Of a stretch of DNA of 53,790 bases, positions 1 to 7,958 are shown one piece after another (positions within the stretch are counted from its first letter, which is position 1; every line of letters begins with the position of its first letter). The notes under the pieces are model-generated. The model did no database searches. It was not told the DNA's origin and saw nothing but the letters and a program-made list of their open reading frames with translations. A program made the translations under genes and the position numbers. Where the stretch lies: positions 1 through 53,790 of the forward strand of contig NZ_MSKL01000018.1 in assembly GCF_001937665.1 (NCBI RefSeq), given 5' to 3'. This stretch comes from Actinomyces oris. GTDB lineage: Bacteria; Actinomycetota; Actinomycetes; Actinomycetales; Actinomycetaceae.

Positions 1-72
1 CTGCGACGACGGGCTCGAGCTGGGGTCACTGCTGGGCTGCGACGACGGGTTCGAGCTCGGGTTGCTGCTGGG
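1..72. repeat. 36-bp tandem repeat encoding a Ser/Pro-rich tail
   Basis: Two adjacent 36-bp copies (1-36 and 37-72), each starting CTGCGACGACGGG, differ at only a few positions. On the minus strand they encode PSS-type repeats in the C-terminal tail of the TPR-like protein. Further copies may lie beyond the window edge. Confidence 0.75.
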
Positions 73-801
73 CGTGGCCGAGGGTGTCGGACTCGGGGAG
101 GGATTCTGCTGGGGCGGGGGCGGCACCTCGCAGGCGTCGGCCGCCTTCTTGGCCGCCTCGATGTGCTCGGTCACCGCCGAGGAGCTTCCACTCTCCTGAG
201 CCTGGGCCGCCAGTGTGACGTGGGCGACGTACAGGTTGGTGCGCACCATGCATTCCGGGGAGCCGGCCTCCTTCGTCTTGGTCTTCGAGTCGACCTCGGC
301 CTTGGGGGCCTCACTGAGAGCCTGGTTGAGGGTGGTGACCGCGGAGGTCGGGTCCTTCGCGGCGAGCTGACCGGTTCCCAGGTTGAAGTGGACGCGCCAC
401 TGCTCCAGCCAGGGGTTGATCGTGGCGACCGTCCGGTAGCGCGACAGTGCCGTGTCGTAGTGGCCGGCTGCAGCGGCACGGTTTCCGGCCAGGGAGATGA
501 GGAAGATCGACCCGAGCCACAGGGAGACGATGGTGGCCAGCGCGGCGGGCACCCCACCGATCGCCAGGAGCCGACGGCGCCGTTTGAGGCGCGCCTCTCG
601 CCGCAGGGGATCCTCCGGAGCCGAGGGGTCCGGTGAGGAGGCCCCGTCATTCGAGTCCGACTCCCGCAGGTAGTCGACCTCCTGCTCCGAGGGGACGCCG
701 TCGACTCCTGGCGCACCCTGCGCACCGTCGGCGGCGCCGGGCTGCATCCCGCTCCGCCCCTGCCCGGGGACCTCACCGGGGCTGTTTCCTATCGTCATCA
801 T
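1..801 (-). CDS. TPR-like membrane protein of the vWA (Bat) cluster, 3' end beyond the window
   Basis: Conceptual translation from an ATG at 801 stays open to the window edge, so the C-terminus is missing. The start overlaps the stop of the upstream vWA gene as ATGA, which implies translational coupling. Residues 1-75 are Pro/Gly/Ser/Asp-rich. A basic RRRR stretch then precedes one membrane segment (about residues 79-101). A TPR-like helical pair follows (AGHYDTALSRYRTV, then a second helix with AVTTLNQAL). The tail is a Ser/Pro/Asn/Gln low-complexity run made of PSS-type repeats. Position and TPR-like content recall BatE of Bat operons, which is inference. It probably acts at the membrane with the neighbouring vWA proteins. 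Confidence 0.7.
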   Translation of the reverse strand, partial: MMTIGNSPGEVPGQGRSGMQPGAADGAQGAPGVDGVPSEQEVDYLRESDSNDGASSPDPSAPEDPLRREARLKRRRRLLAIGGVPAALATIVSLWLGSIFLISLAGNRAAAAGHYDTALSRYRTVATINPWLEQWRVHFNLGTGQLAAKDPTSAVTTLNQALSEAPKAEVDSKTKTKEAGSPECMVRTNLYVAHVTLAAQAQESGSSSAVTEHIEAAKKAADACEVPPPPQQNPSPSPTPSATPSSNPSSNPSSQPSSDPSSSPSSQ

Positions 802-1901
802 CTTCCCCTTCCCATGAGAAGACGCAGGCGACGGTCGGCTCGCATGAGATCGATGATCTCCCACAGCAGCAGACCGAAGGCGATGAGTCCCAGGGGCCAG
901 GTCAGGTACACCCGGCTGTTGGTCTTGGTCCGCCCGTCGGAGGAGACGGCCTCGATGTCGAGGTTGGTGAACTTGCTCGTCGGGTCATCACCCGACCCGC
1001 CGGTGCGGTGGAAGTAGGGCAGTCCCATGTCCTTGGCCACGCTCTGGAGCTCGTCGGCGTCGATCTTCGACACCCCGGGCTGCCCGCCCTGGCCGTCGGT
1101 GATGTAGTCGGACTGGGTGTGCTCGCCGGTGGACGGCGAGCCGTCGTAGCTGCGCATCTTCCCGCCCTCGGTGGAGCCGTAGCCCAGCACCGCGCCGCCG
1201 TCGACGACGCCGGCCAGTGACTGCCAGGAGATGCCGGCGCTGTCGGCCGCCAGAGCGCCGCGCCCCTCATCAGTGGCCTCGCCGTCGGAGAAGATGTAGA
1301 CGAGGCGGATGTCCTTGGGGTCGGACTGGCGCGACTGCGCCAGCGACTCCCCCAGCAGCGGAAGCGCCACCTCCAGCGAGGAGCCGGTGGCGTGGCCCGT
1401 GACCTCCTGCTTGAAGGAGCCGATCCAGGCGTCGACGGCGTTGGTGTCGTGGGTCAGCGGCAGCTCCCTGGCCGCGGTGTTGTCTAGGGCGATGATGGAG
1501 AACCTGGAGTCCGGGAAGGCCTCGCGGATGGCGCGCATGTCCGCCCGCACGCCGTCGAGCCTGGTGGAGGCCGACTGGTCGATGCCTTCGGGTCCTTTGC
1601 CCTGGTAGTCCTCCGCGGCCATGGACCCGGTGCGGTCCACCACCATGTAGATCTCCACGTTGGAGACGCTGATGGCCTCGCTGCCGCGGATCGCCGGCCC
1701 CGCCAGCGCCAGCACGATGACGACGACGATGGCCAGGCGCCTCCACCAGGCCCGGCGGGCGGACGGCTCGGCGTCGTCACGGACCAGGCGTCGTCGGGAG
1801 ATGGCGAGCAGCCCCGCCAGGGCGGCCGCCACGAGCAGGACGAGGATCCACCAGGTGACCGGGATGAACGCGAAGTCCCCGATGATCGGAACCGGCTTCA
1901 T
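798..1901 (-). CDS. vWA-domain membrane protein (Bat/DUF58 cluster)
   Basis: A 367-residue protein with two N-terminal membrane segments (about 16-34 and 56-71), a von Willebrand A domain and a C-terminal membrane segment (about 334-352) followed by a basic tail. The layout matches BatA/BatB-like proteins. The metal-ion-dependent adhesion site reads D89-R-T91-G-S93, so threonine replaces the first serine of the usual DxSxS. The later FSDGEATD segment supplies the third-loop aspartate. The start overlaps the upstream vWA stop by 4 bases, and the stop overlaps the next start by 4 bases. The vWA domain should sit on the outer face of the membrane and bind partner proteins through a divalent metal; its partners are unknown. 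Confidence 0.85.
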   Translation of the reverse strand: MKPVPIIGDFAFIPVTWWILVLLVAAALAGLLAISRRRLVRDDAEPSARRAWWRRLAIVVVIVLALAGPAIRGSEAISVSNVEIYMVVDRTGSMAAEDYQGKGPEGIDQSASTRLDGVRADMRAIREAFPDSRFSIIALDNTAARELPLTHDTNAVDAWIGSFKQEVTGHATGSSLEVALPLLGESLAQSRQSDPKDIRLVYIFSDGEATDEGRGALAADSAGISWQSLAGVVDGGAVLGYGSTEGGKMRSYDGSPSTGEHTQSDYITDGQGGQPGVSKIDADELQSVAKDMGLPYFHRTGGSGDDPTSKFTNLDIEAVSSDGRTKTNSRVYLTWPLGLIAFGLLLWEIIDLMRADRRLRLLMGRGR

Positions 1902-2995
1902 GCTCGCCTCCAGGTGGTCAGTCCCAGGTAGCCCAGAAGCACCAGTGAGAGCGTGATGACGAGCCGCTGCGGGGTGTCGGTGCGACGGGTCTGCTTCCGG
2001 CCTCCGAGCGCGGAGACCTCGGTCTTCTCCAGCTCCTTGACGATCTCTCCCCCGGTGCCGGAGTCCTCGACGTCGTAGAAGCGTCCCTTGCCCTGCCCCT
2101 CAGTGACGGTCTTGAGCTCCTCACGGGACTCCTCGGGAGTCTTGTCGAGCAGGTTCTGGTAGTCCTGCTCATCGTCGGCGCCGTAGATGGAGAACAGGCG
2201 GATCTTGCGCTCGTTCAGGAGCTTGACGGCATCGGGCAGGGGGTAGATCTGCTCCTTGTCGGGGTCGATGACCTGGTTGTCGGTGGCCAGGATGATGGAG
2301 CGGGAGCGATCCAGCCCCTGGTTGTCGAAGGCCTGGGCGCAGGAGGCGAGCCCGTCACCGGCCAGGGAGGAGCCGTTGACGCCGGTGGTCAACGTGCCGC
2401 CGAAGGCCCTCTCGTAGTCGCGCTGCTGCTTCAGGGTGACATTCTTCGGGTTGATGTCCAGCACGTCGCCCAGCTCCTGCAGCTGCTCACGCAGCAGCTC
2501 GTAGTCGTCCGTGAGCGGGACGATGGTCTGCGCGGCCGAGTTCCAGGCCACGAGCCCCACCCGCTCGCCGTCGAAGTCCTCCAGGATCTCGGAGAAGGTC
2601 GTCAGGACCGAGGAGTCGATCCTGACCATCGACGTCGACACGTCCAGGCACAGGACGATGTCACGGTTGGCCAGGGCGTCGGAGCGCTGGGAGACCCGCA
2701 CGGGCCGACCGGCGATGGCGGCGGCGCTCAGCAGGGCCGAGACCAGCATCACCGCCAGGAGCGCGTGCAGCCAGCGCTGAGCCCGGATGCGTTGGCGCAC
2801 CGCCGGCAGCTGGAACAGGCTCGCCGAGTTGGCCAGGCGACGCGGAGGCTCGCCAACCTGTTCCGCCCCCCGGCGTCTCCAGGGCGGCTGGAACCGCTTG
2901 GGGCCCGTGCCGGAGCGGCGGTCGATGACGAGGACCGCGATGACCGCCGCCACGGCGATGACGACGAGAACGATGAACAACCAGAGCATCACCAC
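1898..2995 (-). CDS. vWA-domain membrane protein (BatA/BatB-like)
   Basis: About 365 residues. Membrane segments lie near 4-24, 76-96 and 345-361, with a vWA domain between the second and third. The metal site is canonical, D118-V-S120-T-S122 (CLDVSTSM). The domain includes a long charged insertion around the DNQVIDPDKE segment. GTG at 2995 and 2992 and ATG at 2989 are alternative in-frame starts. The ATG would overlap the upstream stop as TGATG, and a GGGAGG ribosome site fits the GTG at 2995 better. Two adjacent vWA genes with different metal-site sequences suggest a heteromeric assembly, as proposed for Bat systems. Confidence 0.86.
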   Translation of the reverse strand: MVMLWLFIVLVVIAVAAVIAVLVIDRRSGTGPKRFQPPWRRRGAEQVGEPPRRLANSASLFQLPAVRQRIRAQRWLHALLAVMLVSALLSAAAIAGRPVRVSQRSDALANRDIVLCLDVSTSMVRIDSSVLTTFSEILEDFDGERVGLVAWNSAAQTIVPLTDDYELLREQLQELGDVLDINPKNVTLKQQRDYERAFGGTLTTGVNGSSLAGDGLASCAQAFDNQGLDRSRSIILATDNQVIDPDKEQIYPLPDAVKLLNERKIRLFSIYGADDEQDYQNLLDKTPEESREELKTVTEGQGKGRFYDVEDSGTGGEIVKELEKTEVSALGGRKQTRRTDTPQRLVITLSLVLLGYLGLTTWRRA

Positions 2996-3510
2996 TGGGT
3001 GACCACCTCCCTGGCGTGGGTGAGGGCCTCCTGAGCGGCGGCCTGCGGCTCACGGTCGAAAGAGGGCTGCTCCCACACGGCGAGCAGCTCGCCGACGTGC
3101 CCCAGCGGGTTGGCGTCCAGGGGACGTCCTGCCGCGCGCACGCTGCGCCGACGCTCCTCCACCGAACGCGGCCCGGCGGTTGCGGCCATGTCGAGGATCT
3201 CCGAGACCGTGGCGGTGGTGATCTCCTCACCACTGCGGGCCTCGGCGAAGCCGCGCAGCAGCGCCGCCAGCTCCAGGTGCAGCTCACGCAGGTCCAGCTC
3301 ACCGGCATCCCAGCGCTGGGAGATCTCGCCGAGACGCTCACCCCACTGGCGGCGCTCACGCGGCGCCATGGGGATGTCTCCGACCTGCTGGGAGGTGTCG
3401 CGACGAGTCACCAGGAAGGTCCGCAGCAGCCAGGCGGTCACCAGGAGGAGGAGGACGACCACGACGATGACCATCCATATCGGCATGAGAACCGGGGGCA
3501 TGATCTGCAT
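2989..3510 (-). CDS. small single-pass membrane protein of the MoxR-vWA operon
   Basis: 173 residues. One hydrophobic segment at about 9-32 is followed by a charged, helical soluble domain that contains QQVGDIPMAPRERRQWGERL. It starts 3 bases after the DUF58 stop and overlaps the downstream vWA start, so co-translation is likely. Its place between DUF58 and vWA genes resembles the DUF4381-type proteins of other MoxR operons, but I cannot confirm the family by eye. It may link the cytoplasmic DUF58 protein to the membrane vWA proteins. Confidence 0.75.
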   Translation of the reverse strand: MQIMPPVLMPIWMVIVVVVLLLLVTAWLLRTFLVTRRDTSQQVGDIPMAPRERRQWGERLGEISQRWDAGELDLRELHLELAALLRGFAEARSGEEITTATVSEILDMAATAGPRSVEERRRSVRAAGRPLDANPLGHVGELLAVWEQPSFDREPQAAAQEALTHAREVVTQW

Positions 3511-3513
3511 GGG

Positions 3514-4518
3514 TCACCGCCTCCCTCTGGCCACGGCGGCGCGCTCACGCTGGAGGAGCTCGGCGATGGAGTCGATGAGCGTCTCCTCGGAGGAGACGAC
3601 GCCGTACTCCAGGTGCCGGGCGTCGAGCACCTGCTCGACGGTGGCGCGCCACTGCTCGCGCACCACGGCCGCCTGGGCGGCCAGGTACTTGTCGGAGCGC
3701 AGGAAGGCGGGGATCTCGAAGGGCAGGTCGACATCCCGCCCGCGGCCGCCGTCCGGGCGCAGCGGGTCGTCGTCCTCGATCTGGACGACGATCATCTCGT
3801 GCTGGATCGACAGGCGCCGCAACCAGGTCGCGGCATCGGGGCCGGGGTGGGCGGTGTCGGTGATGAGAATGACCAGGCTGCGTCGACGGTGCCAGGTGCT
3901 CACCCGCTCCATGAGGCGCGGAAGGCTGGAAGGAGGCGCCCCGGGGGCCAGCTCGAAGACACCGGGAGGAGCCCCCTCGACGGGGACGTCGAGGTCCTCG
4001 TAGGTGCGGGCCAGCAACGCCAGCAGGGTCTCGACGTGCTTGGCCCCGGAACGGGCCGGGCGCGAGATCGTCCGGCCGGCGTCACCGGCCACGAGCGCCA
4101 CCGAGTCCCCCCGCATCCGAGCCAGGTAGGCGAAGACCTCCGCGACCCCCAGGGCCAGGTCGCGCTTGTCCTCCCCTGAGGGGGTCATCGCCGCCATGGT
4201 CCGGCCGGTGTCCACAGCCAGCACCATGGGCATCATGGACTCACGCTGGTAGCGCTTGATGACCGGCTGCCCCAGGCGGGCCGAGGACTTCCAGTCGATG
4301 TCGGAGATGTCGTCGCCGGGTCGGTAGAAGGACATATCGTCGAAGTCCTGCCCGCGCCCGACGAACACCGACTTGTGGCGCCCGTCGAGCAGCCCCGTGG
4401 CGCGACGCAGGGTCGGCAGGCTCAGCGCCGCGCGCAGACGCTCGATCCGTGAACCGCGCCGGCCGTCGCCGGAATCGGACTCGGGCGCCCCGGGAGCGCC
4501 ATGTACCTCCGTGCTCAT
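3514..4518 (-). CDS. DUF58-domain protein
   Basis: 334 residues from ATG 4518; an in-frame GTG at 4536 would add six residues. The DUF58 signature is clear: a DDISDIDWKSSAR segment followed by a QRE stretch. The rest of the domain has a vWA-like fold, with LAVDTGR and LITDTAHPG strands in place of a full metal site. No membrane segment is evident. DUF58 proteins are almost always encoded next to MoxR ATPases, and this gene starts about two dozen bases after the moxR stop. A scaffold or substrate role for MoxR is plausible but unproven. Confidence 0.88.
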   Translation of the reverse strand: MSTEVHGAPGAPESDSGDGRRGSRIERLRAALSLPTLRRATGLLDGRHKSVFVGRGQDFDDMSFYRPGDDISDIDWKSSARLGQPVIKRYQRESMMPMVLAVDTGRTMAAMTPSGEDKRDLALGVAEVFAYLARMRGDSVALVAGDAGRTISRPARSGAKHVETLLALLARTYEDLDVPVEGAPPGVFELAPGAPPSSLPRLMERVSTWHRRRSLVILITDTAHPGPDAATWLRRLSIQHEMIVVQIEDDDPLRPDGGRGRDVDLPFEIPAFLRSDKYLAAQAAVVREQWRATVEQVLDARHLEYGVVSSEETLIDSIAELLQRERAAVARGRR

Positions 4519-4541
4519 CGTGCAGCTGGTCCCCACCGGGC

Positions 4542-5864
4542 TCAGGGCGTGGGGACGGCCGCGAAGATGGCGTCGATGATCGCCTCGGGCGCGACCCCGT
4601 CGGCCAGGGCGTCATAGGTGAGCACCAGGCGGTGGCGCAGCACCCCGTGGCGAAGCAGGCGGACGTCGTCGGGAATGACGTAGGTGCGCCCCTCCTGGAG
4701 GGCGACGGCCTGGGCCACCTTCATGAGCGCGATGCCTCCACGGGGGGAGGCCCCCACACGCACCTGCCGGTCCAGGCCGGGCACGGGCCGCGGGCCTCCG
4801 CCGCGGGAGGTGTTGATGAGGGCGACGATGTACTGCTTGATGACGGGGTCGACGTAGACCCGCTCGGCGGTGCGCTGAAGCCACTCGACGTCGTCGGTGG
4901 AGATGGGCCGTCCGGTGACGGGCTGGTCGAAGGTGCCGTTGGAGATGCGGTCCAGGACGTCGGCCTCCTCCGAGGGCCTGGGGTAGGTGAGCACCTCCTT
5001 CATGAGGAAGCGGTCCATCTGCGCCTCGGGCAGGACGTAGGTGCCCTCCTCCTCGATGGGGTTCTGGGTGGCCAGGACCATGAAGGGGTGGGGCAGCGGG
5101 TAGACGACTCCACCGATGGAGGTCTGACGCTCCTGCATGGCCTCGAGCATGGCCGACTGGGTCTTGGCGCTGGAGCGGTTGATCTCGTCGAGCAGGACGA
5201 TGTTGGCGTGGACCGGCCCCAGCTGGGTGGTCATCTCGCCGGTGGAGGAGTTGAGGATCTGGGTGCCCACGATGTCGTTGGGCATGAGGTCAGGAGTGCA
5301 CTGGATGCGCCGGAAGGAGCCGGAGACGGCGGAGGCCAGCGTCTGGGCGGCGGTGGTCTTGGCCAGACCGGGCACCGACTCCAGCAGGATGTGGCCGCTG
5401 GACATGAGGGCGGTCACCAGGGCCGTGCGCAGCTGCTCCTGACCGACGACACGCTGGGAGAAGATGTTGGCCACGGACGTCAGCAGCTCAGCGGCGCGTT
5501 CGACGTCGGCGTCCCCGGCGCCGCGGCGGCTGGAGGCGGCCTGGGCCTCGCGGCGCAGCGTCTCACGGGAGGGCAGAGGACCGGTGTCGACCTTCTCCTC
5601 CGCCGGCGCCGCCGGTCCCGAGGGATAGCCGGGAACCGTCACCCTGGATGATGCGGGCGGCACGGTGGGGGCCCCCGAGCTCTTCGGGTCGATCTGAGGC
5701 GGGAACGAGGGCGGCTGCTGGCCCGAGGCCGGGACCCCCTGCCCCACGGAGGACCCGACGGGCTGACCGGCCTGACGGGCCGCCGGTTGCCCGGCCGGCT
5801 GGCCACTGCCCCAGCCGCCCGGCTGACTGCCGGGTTGGGCACGGTGCTCGGGCTGCATGCTCAT
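4542..5864 (-). CDS. MoxR-family AAA+ ATPase with Pro/Gln-rich N-terminal extension
   Basis: 440 residues. The AAA+ core begins near residue 125. Walker A is ESVPGLAKT (about 162-170) and Walker B is VLLDEINRSSAKTQ (about 223-236). A sensor-type ATQNPIE follows, and the C-terminal lid contains GGIALMKVAQAVA. Residues 1-110 are an unusual Pro/Gly/Gln/Ser-rich, probably disordered extension; typical MoxR proteins are about 320 residues. MoxR ATPases act as chaperones that help metal loading or assembly of vWA partners, which are encoded just downstream. It leads the six-gene MoxR-DUF58-vWA-TPR run. Confidence 0.92.
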   Translation of the reverse strand: MSMQPEHRAQPGSQPGGWGSGQPAGQPAARQAGQPVGSSVGQGVPASGQQPPSFPPQIDPKSSGAPTVPPASSRVTVPGYPSGPAAPAEEKVDTGPLPSRETLRREAQAASSRRGAGDADVERAAELLTSVANIFSQRVVGQEQLRTALVTALMSSGHILLESVPGLAKTTAAQTLASAVSGSFRRIQCTPDLMPNDIVGTQILNSSTGEMTTQLGPVHANIVLLDEINRSSAKTQSAMLEAMQERQTSIGGVVYPLPHPFMVLATQNPIEEEGTYVLPEAQMDRFLMKEVLTYPRPSEEADVLDRISNGTFDQPVTGRPISTDDVEWLQRTAERVYVDPVIKQYIVALINTSRGGGPRPVPGLDRQVRVGASPRGGIALMKVAQAVALQEGRTYVIPDDVRLLRHGVLRHRLVLTYDALADGVAPEAIIDAIFAAVPTP

Positions 5865-6076
5865 GGTTCTCCTCGCTCAGTTCTGGCTTGATTCCTCGCG
5901 CCACGTGCTCGCGCCTGGATAGGCGACGCATCGGCAGGCTATACGAGCCGGGGCCACCTGGGGTACGAGCAGAGAGGAAGTCCTCCCCACAGCCCCGGCA
6001 GGAGCCCACTTTTCACCGAACTCGCACCGCTTTGAAGGAAATGTGAGACGAATCGTCATGGGGCCGGACCCCGGGA
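5865..6076. other. intergenic region upstream of moxR
   Basis: About 210 bases separate the DUF2993 stop from the moxR start on the minus strand. This is the longest gap in the ten-gene run, so moxR may have its own promoter here. I see no convincing paired -35/-10 boxes and no strong terminator hairpin, so read-through from the FHA/PP2C genes is also possible. Confidence 0.4.
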
Positions 6077-7021
6077 TCAGAGCTGGCCGAGGTTCACCCG
6101 GTTCCCGGCCATGCTCAGGCGGAGCCCGTCATTGGTGACGATGGCGCTGGTCGGACGCAGCCCCGGCGGCAGGGAGCTCGCGGGGATCGTGATCTGCCGG
6201 GAGTCCAGCCCGATGTAGCTGAGCATGCTGCTGTCATCCGTGGCGACGTCAACGCCGGCGTTCTCCCCACCCATCCGGGTGGAGGTGACGGTCAGGACCA
6301 GGCTGCCGTCGGCGCCCAACGACGGAACGATCTCAGCCTCACCGCCCAGACCGAGCAGGGACATCGAGGCCTGGATGACCCCCGGATCCTGAGTGCTCGT
6401 CCCGGTGCGCTTGGCCTGAAGGGTGACGCCCTGCAGCTTCGGGTGCGACACGGCGGCGAGCGCGGCCACCTGCTCCCAGCTGATGGTGCCCGACGCCGTC
6501 ACCGTGTCAGTCGGGTAGGGCTTGTGCAGGCTGATGCGGCTGAGATCGACGTCGACGTCACTGAGCGTGACCGAGGTGCCGCCCTGGCCCTTGGAGGTGA
6601 TCTTCAGGCTCGGGGAGTCAACGCTCAGACTGTCCAGCGAGCCGCCGACGATCTGACGCAGAACGATTCCCCTGGTGGTGATCCGGGCGTCCGGGCTGAG
6701 CCCCGGCAGGGCGGAGCGCACCGCGGCGTCGACCTGCCCGCGCACGAGGTACTCCGTCCCGACGGCCCCGGCGCTCACGATGACGACGAGCACCACCAGG
6801 ACCGCCAGCCATCGTCGCACGCGACGTCGTCGGGCAGGACGGGGGCGGTAGTCCTCAGAGGAGTCCTCCTCCGAGAAGTCGTCCTCCTCGGGGCCACCCA
6901 CGAGAACCTCGTCGAGGAACGTCCTGTCAGGGGAGGTCTCCTCAGCGATGTACTCAGCGGCCTCCTCCGGCTCCTCGGGCGAGTCGGTGTTACTCCGGTC
7001 GTTCATCTCTCCTCGCGTCAC
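6077..7021 (-). CDS. DUF2993 (LmeA-like) membrane-anchored protein
   Basis: 314 residues. An acidic cytoplasmic N-terminus (about 1-60, rich in Glu/Asp) leads to an Arg-rich stop and one membrane segment (about 71-88). The exported C-terminal domain is of the DUF2993 type, with SLDSLSVDSPSLKI and TVTASGTISWEQ segments and a lipid-binding-like beta-rich pattern. LmeA, a mycobacterial member, is a periplasmic phospholipid-binding protein needed for lipomannan maturation; the same function here is inference. GTG 7021 starts one base after the FHA gene stop, with GAGG seven bases upstream; ATG 7006 is the alternative. It links the phospho-signalling genes to the envelope genes in one direction. 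Confidence 0.85.
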   Translation of the reverse strand: MTRGEMNDRSNTDSPEEPEEAAEYIAEETSPDRTFLDEVLVGGPEEDDFSEEDSSEDYRPRPARRRRVRRWLAVLVVLVVIVSAGAVGTEYLVRGQVDAAVRSALPGLSPDARITTRGIVLRQIVGGSLDSLSVDSPSLKITSKGQGGTSVTLSDVDVDLSRISLHKPYPTDTVTASGTISWEQVAALAAVSHPKLQGVTLQAKRTGTSTQDPGVIQASMSLLGLGGEAEIVPSLGADGSLVLTVTSTRMGGENAGVDVATDDSSMLSYIGLDSRQITIPASSLPPGLRPTSAIVTNDGLRLSMAGNRVNLGQL

Positions 7022-7022
7022 G

Positions 7023-7856
7023 TCATCGCCTCGGCGCCGACGGCGAGCTCTGGGCCACCGGGGCGGTGCTCACCGAGCGCTCGGCCGTCTGGTCGGCGGG
7101 GGCCTGGTTGGCGGCCAGCTCCTCATCGAGCATGTAGAGGTCCTCGGCGGTGACCATGAGGGTGGACACGGCGTGCTCCACCAGGGCGGTACGCCGGTTG
7201 GAGGCGGCTCCGGCCACGCGGCCGCCGCGCAGCCCGCGCACCCCCACCCGATCGAGCTTCTCGCAGACGTTGTCGAGCTTGCGGTTGAACTTGGTCAGCG
7301 GCCAGCCCAGGCGCGCCGCGGCCGCTGCGGAGGAGGGGATCTCGGCGGCCCCGGTCCCGGCCCGTTTGAGCACCGGCTCGGACAGCGCCAGGACGAGCAG
7401 CAGCTGGGAGCGGGTCATCGGGGTCACCCCGATGGTGGTCTGTCCCGAGGACTGACGCACGCCGTCGATCCCGGAGAAACGGTCCTCCCCGGAGGTGATG
7501 AGGTTGATCTCGTAGGTGGTCGGGCCGGCGGAGAAGGTGAGGATGACCCTCGGGAAGACCAGCGGCATGCGGGCTCCCGGAGCCAGCCGCGACTGGACCA
7601 GCCCCTCGCCGTCGGTCAGGGTGGCCGACAACCGCGACCCCTCGTTGGCGATCCACCAGAGGTTCTCGGCGTGGGCGAAGACCAGGAAGCGGCGGTGGAG
7701 GTAGGGGTTGTCGTCGATGTCGAGGTCTCCGCCTCGACCGATGACGAAGGTGTCGGCCGGGGCGACCCGGTAGATCTCACCGGAGAAGTCCAGGACGAGC
7801 TCATCGGGCTGCTCCGGATTGACCTCTGGCATCTCCGTCCACGTCAGGTCGCTCAT
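7023..7856 (-). CDS. FHA-like domain protein with helical, winged-helix-like C-terminus
   Basis: 277 residues from ATG 7856, chosen over GTG 7871 because AAGGAG lies five bases upstream of it. Residues 20-120 look like an FHA domain: the VIGRGGDLDI strand carries the invariant GR (40-41), NPYLHRRF replaces the usual SRxH loop and NEGS replaces the NGT/NGS turn. Residues about 145-245 are helical, with a basic LTKFNRKLDNVCEKL segment and VRGLRGG turn suggestive of a winged helix. The Ala/Pro/Ser/Gln tail is disordered. It sits between a second FHA gene and the DUF2993 gene. A phosphothreonine-reading role, perhaps with DNA or protein binding, is inferred. Confidence 0.78.
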   Translation of the reverse strand: MSDLTWTEMPEVNPEQPDELVLDFSGEIYRVAPADTFVIGRGGDLDIDDNPYLHRRFLVFAHAENLWWIANEGSRLSATLTDGEGLVQSRLAPGARMPLVFPRVILTFSAGPTTYEINLITSGEDRFSGIDGVRQSSGQTTIGVTPMTRSQLLLVLALSEPVLKRAGTGAAEIPSSAAAAARLGWPLTKFNRKLDNVCEKLDRVGVRGLRGGRVAGAASNRRTALVEHAVSTLMVTAEDLYMLDEELAANQAPADQTAERSVSTAPVAQSSPSAPRR

Positions 7857-7958
7857 GAATTCTCCTTCCACAGTCCCGGTTCATGATCGGCACCCGGGTC
7901 CAGTCTTGCTGAGAACCCGGATCCGCACCGGCGAAGCAGTGCCACACGGACCGTGACC

